A stretch of 64,000 nt of DNA, taken from Ruegeria sp. HKCCSA071. Lineage in GTDB: Bacteria > Pseudomonadota > Alphaproteobacteria > Rhodobacterales > Rhodobacteraceae. Every line of letters begins with the position of its first letter. Position 1 is the stretch's first letter. Both the position numbers and the translations under genes were made by a program. Shown here piece after piece: positions 54,498-63,007 of this stretch. The notes under the pieces were generated by a model that did no database searches, was not told the origin of the DNA, and was given only the letters and a program-made list of their open reading frames with translations. Where the stretch lies: contig NZ_JAEDOX010000003.1 in assembly GCF_017872555.1 (NCBI RefSeq), positions 124,001 to 188,000 of the forward strand, given 5' to 3'.

Positions 54498-56201
54498 TCA
54501 GATTTCGTCAGCGAAATGTTTCATGACCAAGCGGATCGGATTCGGGGCCGCCTGCCCCAGACCGCAGATCGATGCATCGCCCATTACCTGACACAGATCC
54601 TCCAACAGATCGGTGTCCCACTTGTCGGCCTGCATCAGCTTGACCGCCTTTTCGCAACCTGCCCGGCAGGGTGTGCACTGACCACAGCTTTCATCCTCGA
54701 AGAACCGCAGCATGTTCAGCGCGGCATCGCGGGCGGTGTCCTGATCGGACAGAACCACAACGGCGGCAGACCCGATGAAGGTGCCAAGCGGCTGAAGCGT
54801 GTCGAAGTCGAGCGGGACGCCGTCAATGCTTGAGGGGAGAAGACCAGACGACGGCCCGCCCGGTTGATACGCCTTGAACACATGGCCATCAGCCATGCCG
54901 CCGGCGGCATCAATCACATCAAGAATGGTCGAACCTGCGGGCAGCAGGTAAACGCCTGGCTTCGCCACACGCCCCGAGACCGAATAGCTGCGCAGGCCCT
55001 TGCGGCCGTTCTTTTCAACAGAGTTCAGAATCTGCGGCCCTTCGCGGCAAATTTTTGAGACCCAATACAGCGTCTCGACATTGTGCACCAAGGTCGGACG
55101 GTTGAAGACCCCAACCTGCGCCACGAACGGAGGACGGTGGCGTGGCAGGCCCTTCTTGCCTTCGATCGATTCGATCATCGCGGATTCTTCACCGCAGATA
55201 TAAGCGCCAGCACCCCGGCGCAGGTCGATATAGCCTTCTTCGACAATACCCGCCTGTTCCAGAGCCGCAATCTCACGACGCAGAATACCCAGCACTGCTG
55301 GGTATTCGTCGCGCATGTAAATGAAGCAGGTTTCGGCCTCGACCGCCCATGCAGCGATCAGCATGCCTTCAAGGAAGACATGCGGCGTGCGCTCCAGGTA
55401 ATAGCGGTCTTTGAACGTGCCGGGTTCACCCTCGTCGCCGTTGACAGCCAAATAGCGCGGGCCTTCGTTCATGCGAACAAAACCCCATTTCTTTCCCGAC
55501 GGGAAGCCAGCGCCACCCAGACCACGCAGGCCCGAGGCCAAGACAGTTTCCTGTACTTCTTCCCAGTTTCCGCCGTTGCGCAGATTTTTCAGCGTGGCGT
55601 AGCCGCCGTTGGCCTCATAGGCCGCAAAGGTCTCATAGTCGGGCAGATGCGCATGGGTGTCCCCTGCTGCAATCGCCGACTGCACCTTTTCGGGGGTCGC
55701 ATGATCAATGTGATTGTGGCCAATCTCCAATACCGGGGCGGTATCGCAACGCCCCATGCAGGGCGCGCGAACAACGCGAACTTCGGCAGGGTCCAAACCG
55801 CCTTCCAGTGCCTGCTGCAACTGCTGGGCACCGGCCATTTCGCAGGAGAGGGAATCACAAACCCGGATGGTCAAAGCGGGAGGAGGCGTCTCGCCTTCTT
55901 TCACCACATCGAAATGGGCATAGAAAGTCGCGGTCTCGTAGATCTCGGCCTGACCGATCCGCATCTCGACGGCCAATGCCGCGATATGGTCGGCGCTGAT
56001 ATGGCCGTGTTCGTCCTGAATCAAATGCAGGAATTCGATCAACAGATCACGGCGGCGCGGGCGATCGCCCAGCAGGCGTGTGATTTCAGCCTGCGCCTCA
56101 TCCGTGAACTGACGGCCCTTGGGTGTGTGCCGCCCCTTGCCTTTACCTGACTTCCAGACGCCCTTGGGTGTGCCTGATGGCTTGGTATCTAATGGTGCCA
56201 T
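54498..56201 (-). CDS. fdsB: Formate dehydrogenase fused gamma-beta (NuoE-NuoF-like) subunit
   Basis: NADH-forming diaphorase part of formate dehydrogenase. The 567-residue chain fuses a NuoE-like [2Fe-2S] domain (about 30-165; Cys115, 120, 148, 152) to a NuoF-like domain (about 200-567). The latter has the FMN/NAD loop RGLGGAGFPSGKKWGFV (about 226-242) and the [4Fe-4S] motif SCGQCTPCRAGC (about 503-514). In Rhodobacter capsulatus these are separate FdsG and FdsB, so this is the fused form. The N-terminal 30 residues are basic and Gly/Lys-rich. It is 13 bp before fdsA. Confidence 0.94.
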   Translation of the reverse strand: MAPLDTKPSGTPKGVWKSGKGKGRHTPKGRQFTDEAQAEITRLLGDRPRRRDLLIEFLHLIQDEHGHISADHIAALAVEMRIGQAEIYETATFYAHFDVVKEGETPPPALTIRVCDSLSCEMAGAQQLQQALEGGLDPAEVRVVRAPCMGRCDTAPVLEIGHNHIDHATPEKVQSAIAAGDTHAHLPDYETFAAYEANGGYATLKNLRNGGNWEEVQETVLASGLRGLGGAGFPSGKKWGFVRMNEGPRYLAVNGDEGEPGTFKDRYYLERTPHVFLEGMLIAAWAVEAETCFIYMRDEYPAVLGILRREIAALEQAGIVEEGYIDLRRGAGAYICGEESAMIESIEGKKGLPRHRPPFVAQVGVFNRPTLVHNVETLYWVSKICREGPQILNSVEKNGRKGLRSYSVSGRVAKPGVYLLPAGSTILDVIDAAGGMADGHVFKAYQPGGPSSGLLPSSIDGVPLDFDTLQPLGTFIGSAAVVVLSDQDTARDAALNMLRFFEDESCGQCTPCRAGCEKAVKLMQADKWDTDLLEDLCQVMGDASICGLGQAAPNPIRLVMKHFADEI

Positions 56202-56286
56202 GATGCCCTCCGATTGAGGTTCCGTCTCTCATCAGGCAAACATATCGTCAAATCGCTTTTGGCAATCGCACGATAACGACACCTTA

Positions 56287-57168
56287 TTACCGCAAAGAGG
56301 TCACCACATCCCGCAAAGCCTTGACCGTCGGCAATTCGGGGTCCCGGTTAAGGGTCGCCAGACAAATCGGTTTGCTGACAACAGGTTCGATCAGCGGCAA
56401 CACTTTCGTTCCCTTCAAATCGCCCAGCGCGCGCACCAGAACCCGAGGGACAACCGTCGCCGCCAGCCCCTCCCGCACCATGACCATCGAAGCCGTGAAA
56501 CCGCTGGTTTCGGCCACGATATCAGGGTGCAGCCCCTGTTCGGCAAACACCCGGTCCAGAATACGCCGGTTCTGCATCTGCGGTTCCAAAAGGCTGAGCG
56601 GAAATTCTGCGACCTGCGCCCACGGAATCGGGCCGTTCTGGTCCGTCAGATGCGTGGGCACCAACAACACATAGGTTTCCTCGTAAAGGGGCTGAACCTG
56701 CCGGAAATCGGTGCCGATACTGTCACCATAAGTCACCCCGGCATCAAGGCTGCCTTCGTCCAGCCGATGCTGAATTGCAGTGGCTGACATGGTTTCAATG
56801 CGTGTGACGATACGGGGATGCGCGTCACGCAGCCTTTTGACCAACCGTCCCGTGAAAGCGATTGCCGTCGGGATCACGCCGAGGATCAGTGTACCCGTTA
56901 TTTCGCCCTTTGCAGCAAGCACCTGCTGTTCCAGCGCCTTGGTGTCGTCCAGAATACGCCGCGCCCGCTGGACGATCATCTCGCCCTCTTCGGTCAGGCC
57001 CTGAAACCGGTTGGCGCGGCGGACGATGGAGACACCCAAACGATCCTCAAGATTGCGGATGCGCATAGAAAACGCAGGCTGTGAAATTCCGCACTCCTCG
57101 GCCGCCTTGGCAAAATGCCGATGCCGCGCCAAAGCGCTGAGCAGTTGCAGGTCGCGGATTTCGATCAA
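56287..57168 (-). CDS. LysR family regulator upstream of formate dehydrogenase
   Basis: A 293-residue LysR regulator of the OxyR/CysB-like group. The helix-turn-helix is near residues 1-60 (DLQLLSALARHRHFAKAAEE, GISQPAFSMRIRNLEDRLG). The effector domain follows (GTLILGVIPTAIAFTGRLVK). The start is probably the TTG at 57168, preceded by GGAG at a 6-nt spacing, giving the family's usual MIEIRDLQLL; a TTG 12 bp further up is also in frame. It is directly upstream of fdsGB on the same strand, so it probably regulates these genes. Confidence 0.9.
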   Translation of the reverse strand: MIEIRDLQLLSALARHRHFAKAAEECGISQPAFSMRIRNLEDRLGVSIVRRANRFQGLTEEGEMIVQRARRILDDTKALEQQVLAAKGEITGTLILGVIPTAIAFTGRLVKRLRDAHPRIVTRIETMSATAIQHRLDEGSLDAGVTYGDSIGTDFRQVQPLYEETYVLLVPTHLTDQNGPIPWAQVAEFPLSLLEPQMQNRRILDRVFAEQGLHPDIVAETSGFTASMVMVREGLAATVVPRVLVRALGDLKGTKVLPLIEPVVSKPICLATLNRDPELPTVKALRDVVTSLR

Positions 57169-57233
57169 GGAAAGCTCCAATGCTGCGGATAAGGCAGGAT
57201 ACCCCGCTCACCCGACAGGAACAGCCCAATTGA

Positions 57234-58331
57234 TCAGGTATTAAACAAAAAGTGCATCACATCGCCGTCCTTGACGATATAGCCCTTACCCTCTGCCCGC
57301 ATCTTACCCGCCTCTTTCGCGCCCTGCTCGCCATTTGCGGCGACATAGTCGTCATAGGCGATGGTCTCGGCGCGAATGAAACCCTTTTCGAAATCGCCAT
57401 GGATCACACCGGCGGCCTGCGGAGCGGCGGTGCCAGTGCGGATGGTCCAGGCGCGGGCCTCTTTCGGGCCAACGGTGAAATAGGTTTCCAGCTTCAGTAG
57501 ATCGTAACCAGCGCGGATCAGACGGTCGAGGCCGGGCTCTTCCAATCCCATCTCCTCAAGGAACATCTGGGCTTCGTCCTCATCCAGCAGGCTTATCTCT
57601 TCTTCGATCTTGGCACTGATGATGACATGGGCATTACCCTGCGCGGCGGCCATATCGGCCACGCGGGCAGAGTATTCGTTGCCTTGTGCGGCGTCTTCCT
57701 CGGACACGTTGCAGACGTAGAGAACCGGTTTGGTGGTCAGCAGTTGCAACATCTTCCAAGCCTTGGCGTCCTCGTCGCTGACTTCGACCAGACGTGCGGG
57801 CTTGCCGCTTTCCAGCATCGCCTGCGCCTCGGCCAGCAAACGGTCCTGCTGCTGCGCCTCTTTGTCATTGCCTTTCAGCTTGCGCACCAGATTGGCGCGG
57901 CGCTTTTCGATGCTTTCCAGATCGGCCAGCATCAGTTCGGTCTCGATCGTGTCAGCGTCCGCAACCGGATCAACGCGACCATCGACATGTGTCACGTCGC
58001 CATCTTCGAAACAGCGCAGCACATGGGCAATCGCATCCGTTTCGCGAATATTCGCCAGAAACTGGTTGCCCAGCCCTTCGCCCTTTGACGCGCCTTTCAC
58101 CAAACCCGCGATATCCACAAAAGTCATACGCGTTGGGATAATCTGTTTTGAGGACGCAATCGCCGCCAGCCTGTCGAGACGGGCGTCGGGAACCGCAACA
58201 TCCCCGACATTGGGTTCAATGGTGCAGAACGGGAAGTTCGCGGCCTGCGCAGCTGCGGTTTTGGTCAACGCATTGAACAGGGTCGACTTGCCGACATTCG
58301 GTAGACCCACGATTCCCATCTTAAAGCCCAT
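57234..58331 (-). CDS. ychF: Redox-regulated ATPase/GTPase YchF
   Basis: OBG-family P-loop protein (365 residues) that binds ATP in preference to GTP and interacts with ribosomes and stress responses. It starts MGFKMGIVGLPNVGKSTLFN with the G1 loop, and FVDIAGLVKGASKGEGLGNQ is the G3 region. The C-terminal TGS domain (about 280-365) ends with GYIVKDGDVMHFLFNT. The start ATG has GGAGG 7 nt upstream. Typical full length. Confidence 0.96.
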   Translation of the reverse strand: MGFKMGIVGLPNVGKSTLFNALTKTAAAQAANFPFCTIEPNVGDVAVPDARLDRLAAIASSKQIIPTRMTFVDIAGLVKGASKGEGLGNQFLANIRETDAIAHVLRCFEDGDVTHVDGRVDPVADADTIETELMLADLESIEKRRANLVRKLKGNDKEAQQQDRLLAEAQAMLESGKPARLVEVSDEDAKAWKMLQLLTTKPVLYVCNVSEEDAAQGNEYSARVADMAAAQGNAHVIISAKIEEEISLLDEDEAQMFLEEMGLEEPGLDRLIRAGYDLLKLETYFTVGPKEARAWTIRTGTAAPQAAGVIHGDFEKGFIRAETIAYDDYVAANGEQGAKEAGKMRAEGKGYIVKDGDVMHFLFNT

Positions 58332-58458
58332 CACGGCCTCCTGCATATAATACGATCGCAGCTTCTATGCAGGTCCGCCTAGATGCGCAAGGGATTGCTG
58401 GCGGCACCTTTGCCGAGTCCATTTCGCCACATCACAAAATTGTTTGGAAAATGTGTTC

Positions 58459-58488
58459 TTGTCTAAATTGAAAAACGGCGCCTACGAT
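58459..58488 (+). promoter_or_regulatory. Candidate promoter for PagL-like gene
   Basis: TTGTCT and TACGAT are separated by 18 bp in an AT-rich stretch, ending 43 bp before the ATG. It is proposed on spacing alone. Confidence 0.35.
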
Positions 58489-58531
58489 AACCAGTTAATA
58501 TCGCACGATCACTTTTTGTTAGCGGAACCCG

Positions 58532-59020
58532 ATGAAACACTTTTTTCTTGTAACCGTAATGGCGGCAACAGCCTGCGTGTCAGCCCAGGCACAGACCATT
58601 GTTTTTGGCGCTGGATACGCAGATTATTCCGAAGACACGTCCGAGGATCAGGGCCTGATCTCGATTGAATACCACCATGCACCATTTCATCAGGCCACGC
58701 GGTTTCGCGCCGGTTGGGGTGCGGCCCTAACTGTAGATGAAGATGGTGACACGCATATCGGCGCGGGCCTGATCGGGCAGTATGCGCTGAGCGATCGCTG
58801 GTTCGTGGAAGGCAGTGTAATGCCCGGCTACTATAATGCCAGCAACGACCTGAATGATCTTGGGGGCGATTTTCAGATTCGCAGCCTTTTGGGTCTTGGC
58901 TATAACCTGAACAATGGCAACAGCGTGTCTGTCGCGCTTACCCATAAATCCAACGCCAGTACCAATGACGAAAACCCGGGCGTGAATGCCCTGCTGGTAC
59001 GCTATCATCTGGGCTTCTGA
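58532..59020 (+). CDS. Lipid A 3-O-deacylase (PagL)-like outer-membrane protein
   Basis: A 162-residue protein with a signal peptide (about 1-21, ending VSAQAQ) and a short beta-barrel pattern of alternating residues, ending in a C-terminal Phe (VRYHLGF), typical of outer-membrane proteins. The PagL active-site pattern H-x-S-N is present in ALTHKSNASTN, followed by NPGVN. PagL removes the 3-linked acyl chain of lipid A. Length and motif fit, but overall identity cannot be judged. It diverges from ychF and precedes trpA. Confidence 0.75.
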   Translation: MKHFFLVTVMAATACVSAQAQTIVFGAGYADYSEDTSEDQGLISIEYHHAPFHQATRFRAGWGAALTVDEDGDTHIGAGLIGQYALSDRWFVEGSVMPGYYNASNDLNDLGGDFQIRSLLGLGYNLNNGNSVSVALTHKSNASTNDENPGVNALLVRYHLGF

Positions 59021-59099
59021 TCCATTCCTGTCTGGGCGGGATTGATTTTCGGTCAAAGTTTCTGCACATCAGGTCGAAACCCGAGTGCAAGGACATCCG

Positions 59100-59891
59100 A
59101 TGACCCGTATCGACGCCAAGTTCGCCGCCCTGAAAGCTGAAGGCAAGAAGGCCTTTGTCGCCTATGTCATGGCCGGGGATCCCGACTATGACACTTCGCT
59201 TGAAGTGGTCAAAGGCCTGCCAGGTGCTGGTGTGGATGTTATCGAGCTGGGCCTGCCCTTTACCGACCCGATGGCCGATGGCCCTACTATTCAGGCTGCG
59301 GGCCAACGTGCGCTTGAGCAGGGCATGACCTTGCAACGCACATTGGATCTGGCACGAACGTTTCGGGAAACAGACGATACAACCCCCATTGTCCTGATGG
59401 GGTATTACAACCCGATCTACAGCCGCGGTGTCGACGCGTTTCTGGCCGATGCAAAAGCGGCTGGTATTGACGGGTTGATCGTGGTGGACCTCCCCCCCGA
59501 AGAGGACGCAGAACTCTGCCTGCCCGCGCAAGCGGCAGGTCTGAATTTCATTCGCCTGGCGACCCCAACTACGGATGACAAACGCCTGCCTCGTGTTCTG
59601 CAAAACACTTCGGGCTTTGTTTATTACGTTTCGATCACCGGGATAACAGGCGCAGCCGAGGCAGAGGCAACAGATGTTGGCCCCGAGGTTGCCCGCATCA
59701 AGGCCGCGACCAATCTGCCGGTGATCGTGGGGTTCGGGATCAACACGCCCGAGAAATCGCGCAATATCGCCTCGGTGTCGGACGGCGCGGTGGTCGGGTC
59801 AGCGATCGTCAGCCAGATCGGCGCAGGTAAACCTGTGGCCGACGTGCTGACCTTTGTAAAATCTCTTTCGGATGGCGCGCACAGCGCCTGA
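59100..59891 (+). CDS. trpA: Tryptophan synthase alpha chain
   Basis: Cleaves indole-3-glycerol phosphate to indole and glyceraldehyde-3-phosphate, and passes indole to TrpB. The 263-residue TIM barrel has the catalytic Glu in [19 protein letters not shown] (about 47-65) with the catalytic Asp, and [12 protein letters not shown] near residue 172. AAGGA lies about 7 nt upstream of the ATG. No trpB is in the window; in Rhodobacteraceae trpA is often separate. Confidence 0.97.
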   Translation: MTRIDAKFAALKAEGKKAFVAYVMAGDPDYDTSLEVVKGLPGAGVDVIELGLPFTDPMADGPTIQAAGQRALEQGMTLQRTLDLARTFRETDDTTPIVLMGYYNPIYSRGVDAFLADAKAAGIDGLIVVDLPPEEDAELCLPAQAAGLNFIRLATPTTDDKRLPRVLQNTSGFVYYVSITGITGAAEAEATDVGPEVARIKAATNLPVIVGFGINTPEKSRNIASVSDGAVVGSAIVSQIGAGKPVADVLTFVKSLSDGAHSA

Positions 59892-59918
59892 TTTCGCAGC
59901 CAACATGCGAGAATTGTA

Positions 59919-59943
59919 ACCCGTCGCGGGTACCGCGGCGGGT
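59919..59943 (+). terminator. Hairpin after trpA
   Basis: ACCCGTCGCGG and CCGCGGCGGGT pair over 11 bp with one G-T wobble and a 3-nt loop, then ATTT. It begins 28 bp past the trpA stop. The short T-run makes it a modest terminator candidate. Confidence 0.6.
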
Positions 59944-60036
59944 ATTTCGTGACTCATTGTTGTAGCGTCAAAACATTGCAGCCTTGGGAATGAATTGGTA
60001 AAGAAAACTAACCAATAAACGCGGAGCCCTGTTTTC

Positions 60037-61203
60037 ATGCCTGTGATCACCAATATCGAAGACCTCAAACGCATATATGAACGCCGCGTGCCCCGTATGT
60101 TCTATGACTACGCCGAAAGCGGCAGCTGGACAGAACAGACTTTTCGCGAAAACACGACCGATTTTGAAAAAATACGCCTTCGCCAAAGGGTTGCGGTCGA
60201 TATGTCCGGTCGGTCGACATCTTCGCAAATGATTGGCGAAGACGTTTCAATGCCCGTGGCGCTTGCCCCGGTCGGGTTGACGGGGATGCAACATGCAGAC
60301 GGAGAGATGAAGGCCGCCAAAGCCGCCGAGGAATTTGGTGTACCCTTTACGCTGTCCACAATGTCCATCAACTCGATCGAAGATGTGGCCGGGTATACCG
60401 ACAAGCCCTTCTGGTTTCAGCTATATACGATGAAGGACACGGACTACATCAATCGCCTGATCCAGCGGGCAAAAGACGCAAAATGCTCCGCGCTGGTGAT
60501 TACACTCGACCTGCAAATTCTGGGCCAACGGCACAAAGATCTGAAAAACGGTCTGTCGGCCCCGCCCAAATTGACGGCAAAAACCATCGCCAACCTGATG
60601 ACCAAATGGGCCTGGGGCATTGAAATGCTGCAGGCCAAGCGGCGCGAGTTCGGCAATATCGTGGGGCATGTGCATGGTATTTCGGACGCGTCTTCATTGG
60701 GGGCCTGGACCGCAGAACAGTTTGACCCCAGCCTGGACTGGTCCAAGGTTGAAAAACTGATGGAGCAATGGGGCGGGAAAGTCATCCTCAAGGGCATCCT
60801 TGATGCGGATGACGCGAGGATGGCCGCCAAGCTGGGTGCCGATGCGATTGTTGTGTCAAATCATGGAGGGCGTCAGCTTGACGGCGCGCTGAGCTCAATT
60901 CGTGTCCTGCCCGAGATCATGGATGCGGTTGGGGGCGATATCGAGGTGCATCTGGATAGTGGTATCCGATCCGGGCAAGACGTGCTCAAGGCGTTGGCGC
61001 TTGGGGCCAAAGGGACCTATGTTGGCCGCGCGTTTGTATATGGTCTGGGTGCCATGGGTCAGAAAGGTGTCACTACGGCGCTTGAGCTGATCCAGAGGGA
61101 GCTTGATACGACAATGGCGCTTTGTGGTGAGAAAAACGTGGCAGCGTTGGGGCGTCACAATCTGCTGATACCTGAAAACTTCGGGGGCCGCTGGCAAGCG
61201 TAA
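60037..61203 (+). CDS. lldD: FMN-dependent alpha-hydroxy-acid dehydrogenase (L-lactate dehydrogenase type)
   Basis: A 388-residue TIM-barrel flavoprotein that oxidises L-2-hydroxy acids, most probably L-lactate to pyruvate, passing electrons to the respiratory chain. It has the N-terminal RVPRMFYDYAESGSWTEQTF (about 12-31), LAPVGLTGMQHADGE, and the active site VVSNHGGRQLDGALSS (about 273-288), where the catalytic His and Arg lie. The substrate (lactate versus glycolate or mandelate) is not certain. No lactate permease is adjacent. Confidence 0.92.
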   Translation: MPVITNIEDLKRIYERRVPRMFYDYAESGSWTEQTFRENTTDFEKIRLRQRVAVDMSGRSTSSQMIGEDVSMPVALAPVGLTGMQHADGEMKAAKAAEEFGVPFTLSTMSINSIEDVAGYTDKPFWFQLYTMKDTDYINRLIQRAKDAKCSALVITLDLQILGQRHKDLKNGLSAPPKLTAKTIANLMTKWAWGIEMLQAKRREFGNIVGHVHGISDASSLGAWTAEQFDPSLDWSKVEKLMEQWGGKVILKGILDADDARMAAKLGADAIVVSNHGGRQLDGALSSIRVLPEIMDAVGGDIEVHLDSGIRSGQDVLKALALGAKGTYVGRAFVYGLGAMGQKGVTTALELIQRELDTTMALCGEKNVAALGRHNLLIPENFGGRWQA

Positions 61204-61234
61204 GCGATGTTTCACAAGTGGGCTCTGCCCCCGA

Positions 61235-61280
61235 CGCCCGTTCCGGGCGCCTCCCCCGGGATATTTTTGGCCAGATGAAG
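61235..61280 (+). repeat. Dispersed gene-end motif, copy 2
   Basis: Just past lldD: a hairpin CGCCCG-TTC-CGGGCG (61235-61249), a C/G-rich stretch, and TATTTTTGGCCAGATGAAG at 61262-61280. The last element matches the copy after ruvB at 16 of 19 positions. It follows a gene end in both cases and may help end transcription. Confidence 0.65.
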
Positions 61281-61454
61281 CTGGGGATGCTTCAGTCGTT
61301 CGCCAGATAAATACTCCAGGACAGGCGATAGAACCCAACCGAACGGCATGGCAAGAAATACCTCTTTCCAAATCGGGTGAATCAAGCTAAGGACGCGGCT
61401 TCACGCGGGTATACAGCCTTGGAGGATGCCCGCCCTAACAATGGAGAATATATC

Positions 61455-62102
61455 ATGGCTGGTGAGATTCCTGATCTCGTAGCTCTGGAACGGACGGGGA
61501 CAGGCAAGGGCGCCGCTCGTCAGGCACGCCGCGACGGCATGGTTCCGGGCATCGTATTTGGTGGCGACAAAGATCCGCTGCCAATTCAGATCCCTTTCAA
61601 CGTCCTGTTCAAGCGCCTGAAAGCGGGCCGGTTCAAGTCGACTTTGTGGAACCTCAAGGTTGAAGGTCACGAAGATGTCCGCGTTATCTGCCGCGACGTT
61701 CAGCGTGACGTTGTCAAAGACCTGCCGACCCATCTGGACCTGATGCGTCTGCGTCGGACCACCAAGATCGCGCTGTTCATTCCCGTTGAGTTCATCAATG
61801 AGGATGCAGCCCCTGGCATTAAGAAGGGTGGCGTTCTGACGGTTGTCCGCCCGGAAGTCGAACTGATGTGCACCGCCGGCGACATTCCCGAGAAGATCAC
61901 GGTTGATCTGACCGGTCTGAACATCAACGACGTTGTGACCATTTCGTCGGTTGATCTGCCTGAGGGCACCAAACCGACCATCGACCGTGACTTTGTGATT
62001 GCCAACATCTCGGCGCCGACTGGCCTGTCCACAAGCGACGAAGATGAAGAAGTTGAAGTTGCAGCCGATGAAGTCGAAGTTGTCGGCAAAGAAGAAGAAT
62101 AA
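61455..62102 (+). CDS. rplY: 50S ribosomal protein L25/general stress protein Ctc
   Basis: A 215-residue long-form L25 (Ctc type). It has the N-terminal 5S rRNA-binding domain (about 1-95; [20 protein letters not shown] and [10 protein letters not shown]) and the C-terminal TL5 domain (about 100-190). The C-terminal tail (about 195-215) is very acidic with Glu/Asp clusters. Start is the ATG at 61455 ([10 protein letters not shown]), with GGAG upstream. It is likely transcribed with pth downstream, though a terminator lies between. Confidence 0.95.
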   Translation: MAGEIPDLVALERTGTGKGAARQARRDGMVPGIVFGGDKDPLPIQIPFNVLFKRLKAGRFKSTLWNLKVEGHEDVRVICRDVQRDVVKDLPTHLDLMRLRRTTKIALFIPVEFINEDAAPGIKKGGVLTVVRPEVELMCTAGDIPEKITVDLTGLNINDVVTISSVDLPEGTKPTIDRDFVIANISAPTGLSTSDEDEEVEVAADEVEVVGKEEE

Positions 62103-62130
62103 GTTAGGAATAGAATTTCCGACTTTGAAA

Positions 62131-62159
62131 CGGGGCTCGGGTGAGCCCCGTTTTTTTTG
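62131..62159 (+). terminator. Strong rho-independent terminator after rplY
   Basis: ACGGGGCTC and GAGCCCCGT pair over 9 bp around GGGT, with an 8-T run. It is located 29 bp past the stop codon of rplY. Confidence 0.95.
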
Positions 62160-62243
62160 GGACCCGACATTCACGCGCGACTGGATTTCCTGACGTTTTC
62201 CGGGCATGAAATGTCTTTGAAGTGACAAAGGCAGAACAGAAAC

Positions 62244-62924
62244 ATGAAGCTGTTTGTTGGATTGGGAAACCCGGGTCAGAAATATGCCCGGAACCGGCAC
62301 AATATCGGGTTCATGGCCCTGGACCGGATCGCTGCAGATCACGGGTTTGGCCCCTGGAAGTCGAAGTTTCAGGCCGAGATATCGGAAGGTCGGCTTGGCA
62401 CTGAGAAAGTCCTTTTGTTGAAACCGCAGACCTACATGAACCGATCGGGTCAATCCGTGGGTGAGGCGATGCGGTTTTACAAGCTGGAGTCCACCGACGT
62501 TGTTGTATTTCATGACGAATTGGACCTTGCCCCGGGCAAATTGCGCGTCAAGGCAGGGGGCGGGCACGCCGGGCATAACGGACTGCGCTCGATCCATGAG
62601 CATATCGGGGCGGCATATGACCGTGTACGCCTTGGGATCGGGCATCCGGGCCGCAAGGAAATGGTTTCGGGGTACGTGCTCAGTGATTTCGCGAAATCCG
62701 AAACCAGTTGGCTGGACGACGTTCTTCGGGGTGTTTCGGACGGGGCACCCAACCTGGCACAGGACGAGGGCGGCAAGTTCATGAATGCAGTTGCATTGCG
62801 CACTGCCCCGCCGCGATCATCAAAAACCGCTGCACCTAAAGCCGACACACCTTCAACGCCCGCACCCGACACCGAGGATGACGACCGGTCTGCCATGCAG
62901 AAGCTTTTGGACAAATTCAGGTAG
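62244..62924 (+). CDS. pth: Peptidyl-tRNA hydrolase
   Basis: Releases peptides from tRNAs that dropped off the ribosome. It starts [20 protein letters not shown], with the catalytic His in the NRHNIGFM loop (about 20). [12 protein letters not shown] (about 55-66) and [20 protein letters not shown] (about 91-110) are also characteristic. The C-terminal tail from about 190 is Pro/Thr/Asp-rich and adds to the standard 190-residue size. It follows the rplY terminator by about 85 bp. Confidence 0.96.
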   Translation: MKLFVGLGNPGQKYARNRHNIGFMALDRIAADHGFGPWKSKFQAEISEGRLGTEKVLLLKPQTYMNRSGQSVGEAMRFYKLESTDVVVFHDELDLAPGKLRVKAGGGHAGHNGLRSIHEHIGAAYDRVRLGIGHPGRKEMVSGYVLSDFAKSETSWLDDVLRGVSDGAPNLAQDEGGKFMNAVALRTAPPRSSKTAAPKADTPSTPAPDTEDDDRSAMQKLLDKFR

Positions 62925-63007
62925 CACCCCGGCCTCTTTCCGTTACGTAGAGGTTGCGGAATGTGATCTCCCGCGTTCCAATACCGGCCAACTAGGGAGG
63001 CAATGCG

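Noticed and set aside
55083..56150. Open frame of 355 codons on the plus strand
   Set aside because: Antisense to the fused formate dehydrogenase subunit, whose iron-sulfur motifs are clear.
61401..62645. Open frame of 414 codons on the minus strand
   Set aside because: Covers rplY and part of pth and also passes through the strong rplY terminator; both sense genes are secure.
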